A DNA stretch of 18,284 bases from CAYLNK01 sp964384675 (GCA_964384675.1 CAYLNK010000113.1:1-18284); one strand, 5' to 3'; shown: positions 1-7,480, numbered from the stretch's first letter. Notes: generated from the letters alone by a model not told the origin. Made by a program: numbers and translations.

Positions 1-1179
1 GCGGCGCTGGCGCGCGGCGAGGCGCCCGCGCCGGCCACGCTGGCGCGCGAGCGACAGGACCTGCAGCGGCTCACCGACGAGCTGTTCGCCATCGCGCGCC
101 GTTCGCCGCTCGAGTCGTACGGCTTCATCCCCGCGCACCCCGCGCTCGGCGCGATCGTGCAGTCGCTCTTCGTGCACGCGGGGTGGCTGCACCTGGTCGG
201 GAACATGTGGTTCCTGTTCATCACCGGGCCGTTCCTGGAGGACGTGTACGGACGCGTCGGCTTCACCTTCCTCTACCTGCTGTCCGGGATCGTCGGGGCG
301 CTGGCCCACGCGTGGCAGTTCCCGACCAGCCTGGTGCCGGTGGTGGGGGCCTCGGGCGCGATCGCGGGGGTGATGGGAGCCTTCCTGCTGCGGCTCGGGA
401 GGTCCCGCATCCGGTTCCTCTGCATCCCGATCGTCCTCTTGCCCTTCTTTCGATTCCGCTTCGGGGCCCCCGCGTACGTGGTGCTGCCGCTCTGGCTGCT
501 CGAGCAGCTCGTGAACGTGGGGGGCGAGGGCGGCGAGTCGGGCGTGGCGTGGTGGGCCCACCTCGGTGGTTTCGCGTTCGGCCTCGCGGCGGCGGCGGTG
601 CTGAAGGCCACCCGCGTGGAGGAGCGGTTCATCAACCCGTCCATCGAGAAGGAGGTTTCCTGGGAGCAGAACCCGGACGTGGTGAAGGCCGGCGACGCGC
701 GGGCGCGCGGAGACCTCCTGGTCGCGCGGCTCTCGATCGAGAAGGCGCTCCGCGAGGACCCGGGCAACGTCGACGCCTGGATCCAGGCGGTGGAGATCGC
801 GCGGCTCGAAGGGAACGCCGAGGCGATCGCGCGCACGTCCACCCGCTTGCTCGACCTCTTCCTCTCGCGTGGAGAGAGGGCGCTCGCCCTCCAGCTGGTG
901 CACGAGGCGGGAGACCGTCGGGATCCGCTGCCGGCGCGCTTCCTGCTGTCGGCGGCGGGGCTCCTCGAGCGGGAAGGGCACCTGTCCCTGGCCCTCGATT
1001 GGTACCGCGACCTGGCGACGCGCTACCCGTCCGACCCGGCGTCGCTGAAAGGGCTCTTCCGCACGGCGGAGATCCTGAAGGGGCGCCGCGACGCGCGCGC
1101 GTCCGCGGAGGCGCTCGACGCGGCGCGGCGCCACCCGGTGTACTCGGCGGAGTGGGAACGGGGTCCGGTCAGATCTTGA
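1..1179 (+). CDS. Rhomboid family intramembrane serine protease with helical-repeat tail (5' partial)
   Basis: The reading frame is open from base 1, so the true start and probably the first transmembrane helix lie outside the window; the GTG at 157 is an internal codon. Counting residues from base 1, the rhomboid core shows the helix-2 signature HAGWLHLVGNMWF (H64, N68), the nucleophile in GASGA (S118, codon 352-354) and the catalytic histidine in AHLGGFAFG (H187). Rhomboids (MEROPS S54) cleave transmembrane substrates within the bilayer using this Ser-His dyad. After the last helix (about residue 200) come roughly 180 soluble residues rich in Ala, Arg, Leu and Glu, with paired amphipathic helices resembling TPR units (for example LSLALDWYRDLATRYPSDPA). 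This tail could bind substrates or partners; that role is inferred. The gene ends tail-to-tail with the sedolisin gene, overlapping it by 11 bases. Confidence 0.93.
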   Translation, partial: AALARGEAPAPATLARERQDLQRLTDELFAIARRSPLESYGFIPAHPALGAIVQSLFVHAGWLHLVGNMWFLFITGPFLEDVYGRVGFTFLYLLSGIVGALAHAWQFPTSLVPVVGASGAIAGVMGAFLLRLGRSRIRFLCIPIVLLPFFRFRFGAPAYVVLPLWLLEQLVNVGGEGGESGVAWWAHLGGFAFGLAAAAVLKATRVEERFINPSIEKEVSWEQNPDVVKAGDARARGDLLVARLSIEKALREDPGNVDAWIQAVEIARLEGNAEAIARTSTRLLDLFLSRGERALALQLVHEAGDRRDPLPARFLLSAAGLLEREGHLSLALDWYRDLATRYPSDPASLKGLFRTAEILKGRRDARASAEALDAARRHPVYSAEWERGPVRS

Positions 1180-2812
1180 CGAGCCGCGAGACTTCGGGCG
1201 AGCCGAGCCCCGTCACGGGGTCCCAGCCCTTGCCCGCGGCGAAGCCGCTCACCCCGGCGTAGCCGTTGTCGCCGCGGGTGACGTCGCGGAACGGGGAGCC
1301 GGCGCCCGCGGCCGCCGCGTAGAGAACCGGGTTCGCGGTGCCCAGCCGCGGGCGTCCGGACACCACGCGCGCCGCGTTGACCTGGGCGAGGAACCCGGCC
1401 CAGAGCGGCGCGGCGACGCTCGTCCCGCCCGCGGCCCCCCACGTCTTCCGCACCCGGACCGAGAGCCCGGGGTCCGGCGACGCCACGGCGGCCACGTCGG
1501 GGACCCCGCGTCCGGTCACCGCGGTCCGCTTCCCGAGCGCCTTCTCCTGCCAGGGCGGGACGCGTACGAAGCGGGAGAAGCCTCCGCCGGTCGCCCCTCC
1601 GCCGTCGTTCCAGACCGTCTCCTCGAAGCCGCTGGCCGTCGACACGAGCTTCGTGCCGCCGACGGCGGTGACCTCCGGGATCGACGCGGGGAAGTCGACG
1701 TGCCGCTGGCCGTCGAACTCCGGCGTGCCCGGGATCTCGTCCGAGGCCCCGGCGTCCCCCGAGGCGCACACGAACGTGATGCCGAGAAGAGCGCACTGGA
1801 GGAAGAGCTGCCGGGTCTGGTCGTAGCGGCGGGAGCTGGTGAAACCGTCCTCCGGGAGGCCCCACGAAATCGAGACGATCGTGGGCCGGCGGTCTTCCGG
1901 AAGATCGAGGAGGATCGCGAGGAAGTCGGGCCAGCCGCGGTCGTCGTTCGGGACCCAGTACAGATCGATCGCGGCGTTCGGAGCCGCGGCGCGCACCCAG
2001 TCCATGTCGAGGGCCACCTCGACGTCGGCGTCGCCGGTCCGGCCGCGGAAGTCGTTGCGCCCGCCCGAGACCGACACCTCGCCGACGTTGCCGGCAGGCA
2101 GGCCGTAGGTCTCGCAGTAGGTCGCGAAATCGGCGGGCGAGTAGCCCCCCCCGAACTGCAGGATCGCGATCCGCTCGCCCGCGCCTCCGGCGCTCGGCGC
2201 GTGAAGGGGCGGAACGCCGTAGGCGGCCTGGATCGCGGCCGGCGTGTAGCCGCCGCCGGGGCCCCGGGTGTCGGAGGCGCCGCGCCGCGCCGTACGGGAA
2301 CGCTTCGGCGCGATCGGAGGTGGGAACAGTCGCGCCGCGGGGAGGTCGTTGAGGCCCGCGATGCCGCGCACGATCGGTGCGAGCGAGGCGGGGATCGACG
2401 GGTTCCGCTCGACGGCGTAGGTCGTGCCACGCCGCCCCGCACGCCGGTACGTGCCGATCGGGGCGTCCACCAGACGGGAGACGGCGTCGGCGGTGCCGCG
2501 CGCGCGGACCACCGTCCACGCCCCCTTCGGCTCCTCCGTCGCGATCCCGGCGTCGTGCAGCCAGGCGAGCACGGCGTCGAGGTCCTGGTAGCCGGGCGCC
2601 ACCAGCCGGCGCACGTCCTCGGAGGTGCGGTAGGTGCCGTACTCGGGGCTCTTCGGATCGGCCACGGCGCGGGCCGCGTCGGCCAGCGCGTGGTCGTCCT
2701 TCGGGTGGAGGAGGACCGTGAAGTCGACCGTCTCGCCCGCCGGCAGCGCGCCGACTCGCCGGGAGAGCGCGAGCCGGCGGGGCACGTGTCGTTTCAGTTC
2801 GAAGAGCTGCAT
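1169..2812 (-). CDS. S53 family serine peptidase (sedolisin/kumamolisin type) with prodomain
   Basis: 547 residues. Residues 10-155 match a pro-kumamolisin activation domain (VGALPAGETVDFTVLLHP, then DPKSPEYGTYRTSEDV), followed by an Arg/Pro-rich linker that may be the self-processing site. The catalytic domain, about 188-547, has the family triad: E265 and D269 in DVEVALDMDW, the oxyanion aspartate D353 in CASGDAGAS, and nucleophile S465 in GGTSVAAP. The C-terminal calcium site is visible as FRDVTRGDNGYAG (D510) and GWDPVTGLG (D531). Family members are usually acid-active secreted endopeptidases. No clear signal peptide is present at the chosen ATG, so the export route is uncertain. The start lies 11 bases after the upstream stop codon without a good Shine-Dalgarno, suggesting translational coupling or a leaderless start. 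The intact triad and calcium site argue for an active enzyme. Confidence 0.95.
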   Translation of the reverse strand: MQLFELKRHVPRRLALSRRVGALPAGETVDFTVLLHPKDDHALADAARAVADPKSPEYGTYRTSEDVRRLVAPGYQDLDAVLAWLHDAGIATEEPKGAWTVVRARGTADAVSRLVDAPIGTYRRAGRRGTTYAVERNPSIPASLAPIVRGIAGLNDLPAARLFPPPIAPKRSRTARRGASDTRGPGGGYTPAAIQAAYGVPPLHAPSAGGAGERIAILQFGGGYSPADFATYCETYGLPAGNVGEVSVSGGRNDFRGRTGDADVEVALDMDWVRAAAPNAAIDLYWVPNDDRGWPDFLAILLDLPEDRRPTIVSISWGLPEDGFTSSRRYDQTRQLFLQCALLGITFVCASGDAGASDEIPGTPEFDGQRHVDFPASIPEVTAVGGTKLVSTASGFEETVWNDGGGATGGGFSRFVRVPPWQEKALGKRTAVTGRGVPDVAAVASPDPGLSVRVRKTWGAAGGTSVAAPLWAGFLAQVNAARVVSGRPRLGTANPVLYAAAAGAGSPFRDVTRGDNGYAGVSGFAAGKGWDPVTGLGSPEVSRLVKI

Positions 2813-2820
2813 GTCGGTCG

Positions 2821-2826
2821 ATTCTA
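2821..2826 (-). promoter_or_regulatory. -10-like hexamer directly before the sedolisin start
   Basis: On the minus strand TAGAAT is followed by 8 bases and then the ATG at 2812. The first three bases are also the stop codon of the upstream gene, so the T-A part is constrained for another reason. No matching -35 was seen. It may be an internal leaderless promoter or chance. Confidence 0.25.
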
Positions 2827-3747
2827 CCGGCGCGCCACCGAGAAGCCGCTGGAGACCTTTCCGTCGCCCCGGCTCCCGTTGGCGCCCCGGACCTTCGAGA
2901 GGTCGAGCGTCACGGTGACGCTCTCTCCCGGCTGGAGGTCCTGGTCGATCCGGAACCGCAGGAGCTGGTCGCGTTCCAGGTACGACGTCGTTCCCTCGAT
3001 CTCGCCGGACCTCGTGCCGAGCGCGAGGACCGCCCCCTTCTCGATCCCGCGTCCGGAAAGCGGCGTCGACATCAGGAAGTTGACGGTGACGCGCCGCGCG
3101 GCGACGACCGCTCCCTTCGCCGGGAAGACGTCGGCCACGGCCGGCGGGGCCTCGCGGGGGCGGGCGTGGCCCGCGTCGAACCAGACGTCGCTCGAGACGA
3201 CGACGGCCGCGAACGGCGGGGGCGGCAGCGGCGGGAGCGGCGGCAGCGGCAGGTCACCGTCCTTGGCGAGCTCGATCGACAGGATGACGAGAACGACCAC
3301 GGTGATCGCCGCCAGGACGATCCAGACGACGGGCACCTTACGCAGCACGACCGCGGCGCGGGTCTCCTCGCCGGCCCTCACCGTCAGGCCCTTCTCGTGC
3401 TCGCCCAGGTCCTCGATGTCCCCCGCCGCGTCGAGCTTCCGGGTGACGCGGAGGCGGTACTCGCCGGGCTTGAGGCCCGCGACGGACCAGCGGGGCGACA
3501 TCGAGCGGGCGACGAGCGTCCGGGACGGCCCGTCGCCGGAGAGCAGCTCCGAGAAGACCGCGTCGGGGACGGCGACGTCCTCGTCGCGGTCCTTCGGCGT
3601 GGCGTGGACGGACACGGCCACGCTGCCGGTCCGGGTGTCGGAGCCCGTCACGGCGCGTGAGACGCCGATCGAGAGACAGCCGTCGAGGGCCAACGGCGCA
3701 AGGACGACGAGGAGGAGCCGGGCGGTGACGGTCCGGTGGGTCACCAT
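2824..3747 (-). CDS. Putative lipoprotein/membrane protein with C-terminal SbsA Ig-like (Big_5) domain
   Basis: 307 residues. The N-terminus has a basic n-region, a hydrophobic stretch and LALDGC, a plausible lipobox with C24 as the acylated residue. Residues about 40-136 form a beta-rich region with GLKPGEYRLRVTRKLD and a later LTVRAGEETRAAVVL, resembling a carboxypeptidase-regulatory or CnaB-like fold. A strongly hydrophobic segment (138-161) follows, then a Pro-rich linker (167-178). The C-terminal region, about 200-304, matches the Big_5/SbsA Ig-like pattern (VFPAKGAVVAARRVTVNF). Combining a lipobox with an internal membrane helix is odd: either the lipobox is really a signal anchor, or the protein is doubly anchored in the inner membrane. 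It leads a two-gene unit with the sedolisin 11 bases downstream, so a role at the cell surface together with the protease is plausible but unproven. Confidence 0.8.
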   Translation of the reverse strand: MVTHRTVTARLLLVVLAPLALDGCLSIGVSRAVTGSDTRTGSVAVSVHATPKDRDEDVAVPDAVFSELLSGDGPSRTLVARSMSPRWSVAGLKPGEYRLRVTRKLDAAGDIEDLGEHEKGLTVRAGEETRAAVVLRKVPVVWIVLAAITVVVLVILSIELAKDGDLPLPPLPPLPPPPFAAVVVSSDVWFDAGHARPREAPPAVADVFPAKGAVVAARRVTVNFLMSTPLSGRGIEKGAVLALGTRSGEIEGTTSYLERDQLLRFRIDQDLQPGESVTVTLDLSKVRGANGSRGDGKVSSGFSVARR

Positions 3748-3753
3748 CCTTCG

Positions 3754-3759
3754 AGTGTA
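3754..3759 (-). promoter_or_regulatory. -10-like element, candidate leaderless start
   Basis: The minus strand reads TACACT, six bases (CGAAGG), then the ATG at 3747. This places the expected transcription start at or next to the start codon. No good -35 is found 16-18 bases upstream. The AAGG just before the ATG is too close to serve as a normal ribosome binding site. Confidence 0.35.
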
Positions 3760-3807
3760 AGGTAAGGGCTGGTACGGAGCGTGCTGGAGGCCCCGTCAGC
3801 GTCAGGA

Positions 3808-3829
3808 GCCGTCCCCTTCACGAGACGGC
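3808..3829 (+). promoter_or_regulatory. Small inverted repeat just before a ribosome binding site
   Basis: GCCGTC (3808-3813) and GACGGC (3824-3829) are a perfect 6-base inverted repeat with a 10-base loop. It ends two bases before the GGAGG (3832-3836) that serves the gene at 3843. In RNA it could form a 5'-leader hairpin influencing translation. In GC-rich DNA a 6-base repeat can easily be chance. Confidence 0.3.
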
Positions 3830-3842
3830 CGGGAGGACCCGA

Positions 3843-4487
3843 ATGAAGAGAGTCGCACCGATGACCGGGCTCGCCGCCCTCGCCTTGAGCCTCGCCCTGC
3901 CCGCGCTGGCCGCGGACCGTGACGAAGGGCCGGTGAAGCGGCTCGGCCGCACGGTCATGCAGTGGAAGGACGAGGCCGTGCAGGTCGTCGTCAGCTACCG
4001 GCACGCGGACAAGCACCTCGACGCCCCGTGGATCCTCCTGCAGGTGGGCGTGTCGGCCCGAGGCACCAAGGTGGCCGAGATCTCGCGGGAGGACGTCCTC
4101 CTCGTGATGCCGGACGGCGAGAGGCTGCCGCTCCCGAGCCAGAAGGCGCTGGCAGAAGGGATGCCGGACCTGCGGCGCTTCCTCCGCGAGGTGTCGATCT
4201 CGCGCGACCCGATCGACGGCTACTTCGTCGGCCCGACCCGCTTCGAGGCGATCCAGTTCTTCACCGTGCCCGGTGAGGGGATCGTGCTCGACACCTTCGG
4301 GATCAGTCCGGACCGCCTGGCCCTGGGCGACCTCTTCTTCCGCGCGCCGAAGGGGGCGTTTCCGCCGGGCCTCTACACGCTCCAGATCTACAACAAGGGC
4401 GTGGACGTGAAGCTGCCGTTCCGGGTGCCGTCCACGGATCCGAAGGACGACGTGAAGGACAAGGACGGCAAGTCGGTCCCCTGGTAG
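3843..4487 (+). CDS. Small secreted protein of unknown function
   Basis: 214 residues. The N-terminus is a typical signal peptide: basic MKR, a hydrophobic core LAALALSLALP, and a likely cleavage near ALA-AD at residues 23-24. The mature part is mixed alpha/beta and contains VQVVVSYRHADKHLDAPWILLQVGVS and LLVMPDGERLPLPSQ, with no cysteines and no catalytic motif I recognise. The segment FPPGLYTLQIYNKGVDVKLPFRV near the end looks like the edge strands of a beta-sandwich. The C-terminal 20 residues are Lys/Asp-rich (DPKDDVKDKDGK). The start is supported by GGAGG six bases upstream. It is followed by a strong hairpin and then cstA. I know no functional link between the two and do not recognise the family. 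Confidence 0.85.
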   Translation: MKRVAPMTGLAALALSLALPALAADRDEGPVKRLGRTVMQWKDEAVQVVVSYRHADKHLDAPWILLQVGVSARGTKVAEISREDVLLVMPDGERLPLPSQKALAEGMPDLRRFLREVSISRDPIDGYFVGPTRFEAIQFFTVPGEGIVLDTFGISPDRLALGDLFFRAPKGAFPPGLYTLQIYNKGVDVKLPFRVPSTDPKDDVKDKDGKSVPW

Positions 4488-4491
4488 ACGG

Positions 4492-4535
4492 CGGGCTCGG
4501 GCGGCCGGTGGTGCCGCGCCGGGGCCGCGAGCCCG
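4492..4535 (+). terminator. Strong GC hairpin between the secreted-protein gene and cstA
   Basis: Left arm CGGGCTCG (4492-4499), a GG bulge, and CGGCC (4502-4506) pair with GGCCG (4523-4527) and CGAGCCCG (4528-4535): a 13-base-pair stem with a two-base bulge and a 16-base loop. It begins four bases after the stop codon of the upstream gene and ends 13 bases before the cstA -10-like box. The position suits a terminator, but there is no U-tract, so it could instead be an attenuator or an RNA-stabilising structure. Confidence 0.5.
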
Positions 4536-4548
4536 GCGCTGGGCGGCG

Positions 4549-4554
4549 GATAAT
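4549..4554 (+). promoter_or_regulatory. -10-like element directly upstream of cstA
   Basis: GATAAT matches the TATAAT consensus at five of six positions and is followed by nine bases and the ATG at 4564. No Shine-Dalgarno is present between it and the start codon, and the expected start of transcription falls on or beside the ATG, which suggests a leaderless mRNA. No -35 is recognisable; the position it would occupy is inside the hairpin. Confidence 0.45.
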
Positions 4555-4563
4555 CCCGGCGAT

Positions 4564-6432
4564 ATGACGGTGAACGGCTTCTGGCTGATGCTCTTCGCGC
4601 TCGGCGTCTACGCGGTCTTCTACCGGTACTACGGCCGTTTCCTCGCGACCCGGGTGGTCGCGCTCGACGACCGCCGGGTCACCCCCGCGCACGTCTACAA
4701 CGACGGTCAGAACTACCACCCCACCAACAAGTGGGTCCTCTGGGGACACCACTTCGCCGCGATCTCGGGCGCGGGGCCGCTGATCGGCCCGGTGCTGGCC
4801 GCGCAGTTCGGATGGCTCCCCGGCCTGATGTGGCTCGTCTTCGGCGTCTGCCTCGGCGGGGCCGTGCAGGATTTCGTGATCCTGACCGCCTCGATCCGGC
4901 GGCGGGGGCGCTCGCTCGCCGAGATCGCGCGCGAGGAGGTGTCGCCGCGGAGCGGGCTCGTCGCGATGATCGCCATCCTCTTCATCATCGTGGTCGCGCT
5001 CGCGGTGCTCGGCTTCGTGGTGGTGAAGGCCCTGGCCGAGAGCCCGTGGGGCGCGTTCACGATCGCCGCGTCGATCCCGATCGCGCTCTTCATGGGCCTC
5101 TACCTCTATCGGCTCCGGCCCGGCCGGGTGGGGGAGGCGTCGGCCATCGGCGTCACGCTCCTCTTCGCGGCGGTCATCGCGGGAGCGAGCTTCCAGCCGG
5201 GCGGCGCCTGGGCGGGATACGCCCACGTCTTCGCTCTGTCCGAGCACGGCATCACGACCGCGATCGCCCTCTACGGCTTCATCGCGTCGGTGCTCCCCGT
5301 CTGGATGCTCCTCTGCCCGCGGGACTACCTGTCGAGCTACATGAAGGTCGGCACGATCGCGCTGATCGTCACCGCCGTCCTCGTGATCCGCCCCGAGATC
5401 AAGGCGCCGGCGCTGTCGGCGTTCATCCACGGCGGCGGTCCGATCGTGGCCGGCCCGCTCTTCCCGTTCGTCTTCATCACGATCGCCTGCGGGGCGATCT
5501 CCGGCTTCCATTCGCTGGTGGCCTCGGGCACCACGCCGAAGATGATCGACCGCGAGGGCCAGGCGCGCGCGATCGGGTACGGCGCGATGCTGATGGAGAG
5601 CCTGGTCGGCGTCACGGCGCTGGTGGCCGCCTGCGCTCTCCACCCGGCCGACTACTACCAGATCAACATGAAGCCGGAGGCGTTCGCGGCGCTGGCGGCG
5701 AAGATGGACCTTTCGGGCGGGAACCTCTCCGAGCTGTCGGCCCTCGTCGGGGAGGTGCGCCTGGCCGGCCGCACGGGCGGCGGCGTCTCACTGGCCGTCG
5801 GGATCACCCAGATCTTCACCGAATTCCCGGTGCTCCGCGCGGCGGCGAGCTACCTCTATCACTTCGTGATCATGTTCGAGGCTCTCTTCGTGCTCACGAC
5901 CATCGACACCGGGACCCGGATCGGCCGCTTCCTGGTGCAGGAGCTCGCCGGCCGCTTCTCGCCGCGCCTCGGACGGACGGACTGGCTGGCGGGCACGATC
6001 GTGGCGAGCGCCGCCGTGGTGTGTGGCTGGAGCTACTTCATCTACACCGGGAACATCCTCACCCTCTGGCCGATGTTCGGGGTCGCGAACCAGCTCCTGG
6101 CGGTGGTGGCGCTCGCGGTCGGCACGACGGTCCTGATCAACGAGGGGCGGAGCCGCTACGCCTGGGTGACGATCGCCCCGATGCTCTTCGTCGGGACGAC
6201 GACGCTGGCCGGCGGCGCCATGTCGATCCAGCGGATCTTCTGGCCGATGTTCCGGAGCCCGGCGCTGCCGGGAGACAGGTTCAAGGGCCTCCTGAACACC
6301 TCGCTGACGAGCGTGATGATGTTCTGCGTCCTGCTCGTCCTCCTCGACGCGGTGCCGCGCTGGATCCGGCACTGGAAGGCGGGACGCGAGGAGACGCTCC
6401 GGCGGCTCGAGGCGGGTACGGCGGCCGTGTGA
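4564..6432 (+). CDS. cstA: Carbon starvation protein CstA family transporter
   Basis: 622 residues, polytopic inner-membrane protein. The CstA/BtsT hallmark is clear near the N-terminus: DGQNYHPTNKWVLWGHHFAA, followed by ISGAGPLIGPVLAAQFGWLPG and GGAVQDFVILTASIRRRGRSL. Further conserved blocks are TIACGAISGFHSLVASGTTPK, GYGAMLMESLVGVTALVAA, FVLTTIDTGTRIGRFLVQEL and LWPMFGVANQLLAVVALAVG. Characterised relatives take up peptides or pyruvate during nutrient limitation; the substrate here cannot be read from sequence. It is shorter than E. coli CstA (about 700 residues), mainly at the C-terminus. The stop codon overlaps the next gene's GTG start (GTGA), implying translational coupling. No YbdD/YjiX-like small partner is seen next to it. 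Confidence 0.96.
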   Translation: MTVNGFWLMLFALGVYAVFYRYYGRFLATRVVALDDRRVTPAHVYNDGQNYHPTNKWVLWGHHFAAISGAGPLIGPVLAAQFGWLPGLMWLVFGVCLGGAVQDFVILTASIRRRGRSLAEIAREEVSPRSGLVAMIAILFIIVVALAVLGFVVVKALAESPWGAFTIAASIPIALFMGLYLYRLRPGRVGEASAIGVTLLFAAVIAGASFQPGGAWAGYAHVFALSEHGITTAIALYGFIASVLPVWMLLCPRDYLSSYMKVGTIALIVTAVLVIRPEIKAPALSAFIHGGGPIVAGPLFPFVFITIACGAISGFHSLVASGTTPKMIDREGQARAIGYGAMLMESLVGVTALVAACALHPADYYQINMKPEAFAALAAKMDLSGGNLSELSALVGEVRLAGRTGGGVSLAVGITQIFTEFPVLRAAASYLYHFVIMFEALFVLTTIDTGTRIGRFLVQELAGRFSPRLGRTDWLAGTIVASAAVVCGWSYFIYTGNILTLWPMFGVANQLLAVVALAVGTTVLINEGRSRYAWVTIAPMLFVGTTTLAGGAMSIQRIFWPMFRSPALPGDRFKGLLNTSLTSVMMFCVLLVLLDAVPRWIRHWKAGREETLRRLEAGTAAV

Positions 6433-7223
6433 CCGAGCGGTCGCGGGCGGAAGCCGAGGCGCGCCGCTTCGCCGCCGACGCCGGCGCGGGGCTCGGGCTG
6501 ACGGCGCAGCTCCTCGTCGCCTTCGCGGCCGCGCCGCTGCCCGAGCCGTTCAAGCGCCGCTGGGGGGACCTGCTGCTGCGGGCCGACGCCCACGTCGTCT
6601 CCGGGGTCGTCGAGGCGCTGACCGGGCTCGCCGTCTTCGCGTTCGGGGCCCGGCCGTTCCTGCGTGACTTCACGGAGACGTGGGGCACCCGGTACGTCAC
6701 GTCGAAGCCGCAGTTCGACACCGGCGAGCTGATGGGGATCGGTGTGATGGGGCTGATCGCGTACCTCTTCACGCCGACGCCCTGGATCGCGCTCTTCCAC
6801 CTCTTCGAGGGGGCCGTGCGTGCCGTCGAGGCGGCCACCACCGGCCGCTGCCGGGGAATGGCGGTGCTCGCCGTGCCGTACCTGGCCGTCGTGAGGGGCG
6901 CACGCGCCTTTCGCCTCCTCGACCTGGAACGGAAGCTGGGGCCCGCGCGCCCCGACAAGGTCTCGCTCGAGGGCGAGCCAGGCAAGCGCACCCTGGAGCT
7001 CGTCACCGGCGACGCGCGGCTCTTCGGCCGGGGGCAGATCCTGAGATACGACGGCGAGCTGTACGTCCAGACGTCGCACGCCCTCGTGAAGATGGGAGAT
7101 CACCACCGTTTTCGCTACCGGTTCCGAGAGCTCTTTCCGGGCGAGATCGTGCGCGGCGAGGTCTTCGACTACGCGAGCCGGGCGTTCACGCCCGCGGAGC
7201 CGCCGTCGGAGCCGTCGAACTAG
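6429..7223 (+). CDS. Uncharacterised membrane protein coupled to cstA
   Basis: 264 residues, starting at a GTG whose last two bases begin the cstA stop codon (GTGA). The same frame is open far upstream inside cstA, but the four-base overlap is the natural start. Hydrophobic segments occur around residues 57-76 (VSGVVEALTGLAVFAFG), 102-122 (GIGVMGLIAYLFTPTPW) and 143-157 (GMAVLAVPYLAVV), so it is probably an integral inner-membrane protein. Residues about 160-255 are soluble, with alternating strands (TLELVTGDARLFGRGQILRYDGELYVQ) and a basic/aromatic patch (DHHRFRYRFRELFPG). I do not recognise the family. Coupling to cstA suggests a membrane partner or an envelope function, but that is context only. 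The stop lies in a CTAG shared with the opposing gene. Confidence 0.85.
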   Translation: MTERSRAEAEARRFAADAGAGLGLTAQLLVAFAAAPLPEPFKRRWGDLLLRADAHVVSGVVEALTGLAVFAFGARPFLRDFTETWGTRYVTSKPQFDTGELMGIGVMGLIAYLFTPTPWIALFHLFEGAVRAVEAATTGRCRGMAVLAVPYLAVVRGARAFRLLDLERKLGPARPDKVSLEGEPGKRTLELVTGDARLFGRGQILRYDGELYVQTSHALVKMGDHHRFRYRFRELFPGEIVRGEVFDYASRAFTPAEPPSEPSN

Positions 7224-7480
7224 TTCCGACGGTCGAACGCGATCCCCTTCTCCACCTGCTCGATCGCCTCGTTGACGGCCCGGAGCGCCTTCACGCGGTG
7301 GCCACCCTTGTCGTTGGTGGCTCCCTCGAGCTCGGACTTGGCCGCCTGGAGGTGGCCGAGCGCGGCCTTCATGCGGGGCTGGTCGGCGCTGGCGCGGCCC
7401 ATCAGGAACCCGCCGGTGAGGACGGCGGCGAGCGCGAGGACGGTGGCGAGGCGGCGATCGAGGAGAGCGCGGACGTTCAT
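7220..7480 (-). CDS. Small membrane-anchored or secreted helical protein
   Basis: 86 residues. Residues 11-28 form one hydrophobic helix (LATVLALAAVLTGGFLMG) that is either a signal peptide (possible cleavage near ASA-DQ) or an N-terminal anchor. The rest is a predicted helical hairpin with a conserved-looking motif DKGGHRVKALRAVNEAIEQV (about 57-76). I recall similar small proteins with a GGHR-x-KAL motif in other bacteria, always uncharacterised. The start is well supported by AAGGAGG (7485-7491 on the plus strand) four bases before the ATG, and there is a matching promoter upstream (7527-7555). The stop codon shares the palindrome CTAG (7220-7223) with the opposing gene. Confidence 0.85.
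   Translation of the reverse strand: MNVRALLDRRLATVLALAAVLTGGFLMGRASADQPRMKAALGHLQAAKSELEGATNDKGGHRVKALRAVNEAIEQVEKGIAFDRRN

Noticed and set aside
3213..3252. GGCGGCAGC-type simple repeat.
   Set aside because: It encodes the Pro-rich stalk of the Ig-like protein on the opposite strand, so it is coding and not a separate repeat element.
1700..3760. 686-codon plus-strand open frame.
   Set aside because: Antisense to the sedolisin and the Ig-like protein, both with strong domain evidence.
4303..5643. 446-codon minus-strand open frame.
   Set aside because: Antisense to cstA; the product is Arg/Asp/His-rich low complexity with no recognisable fold.
4731..6428. Open frame extending upstream of the cstA-linked membrane protein.
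   Set aside because: This portion is out of frame inside cstA and is His/Arg/Gly-rich; the GTGA overlap gives the natural start at 6429.
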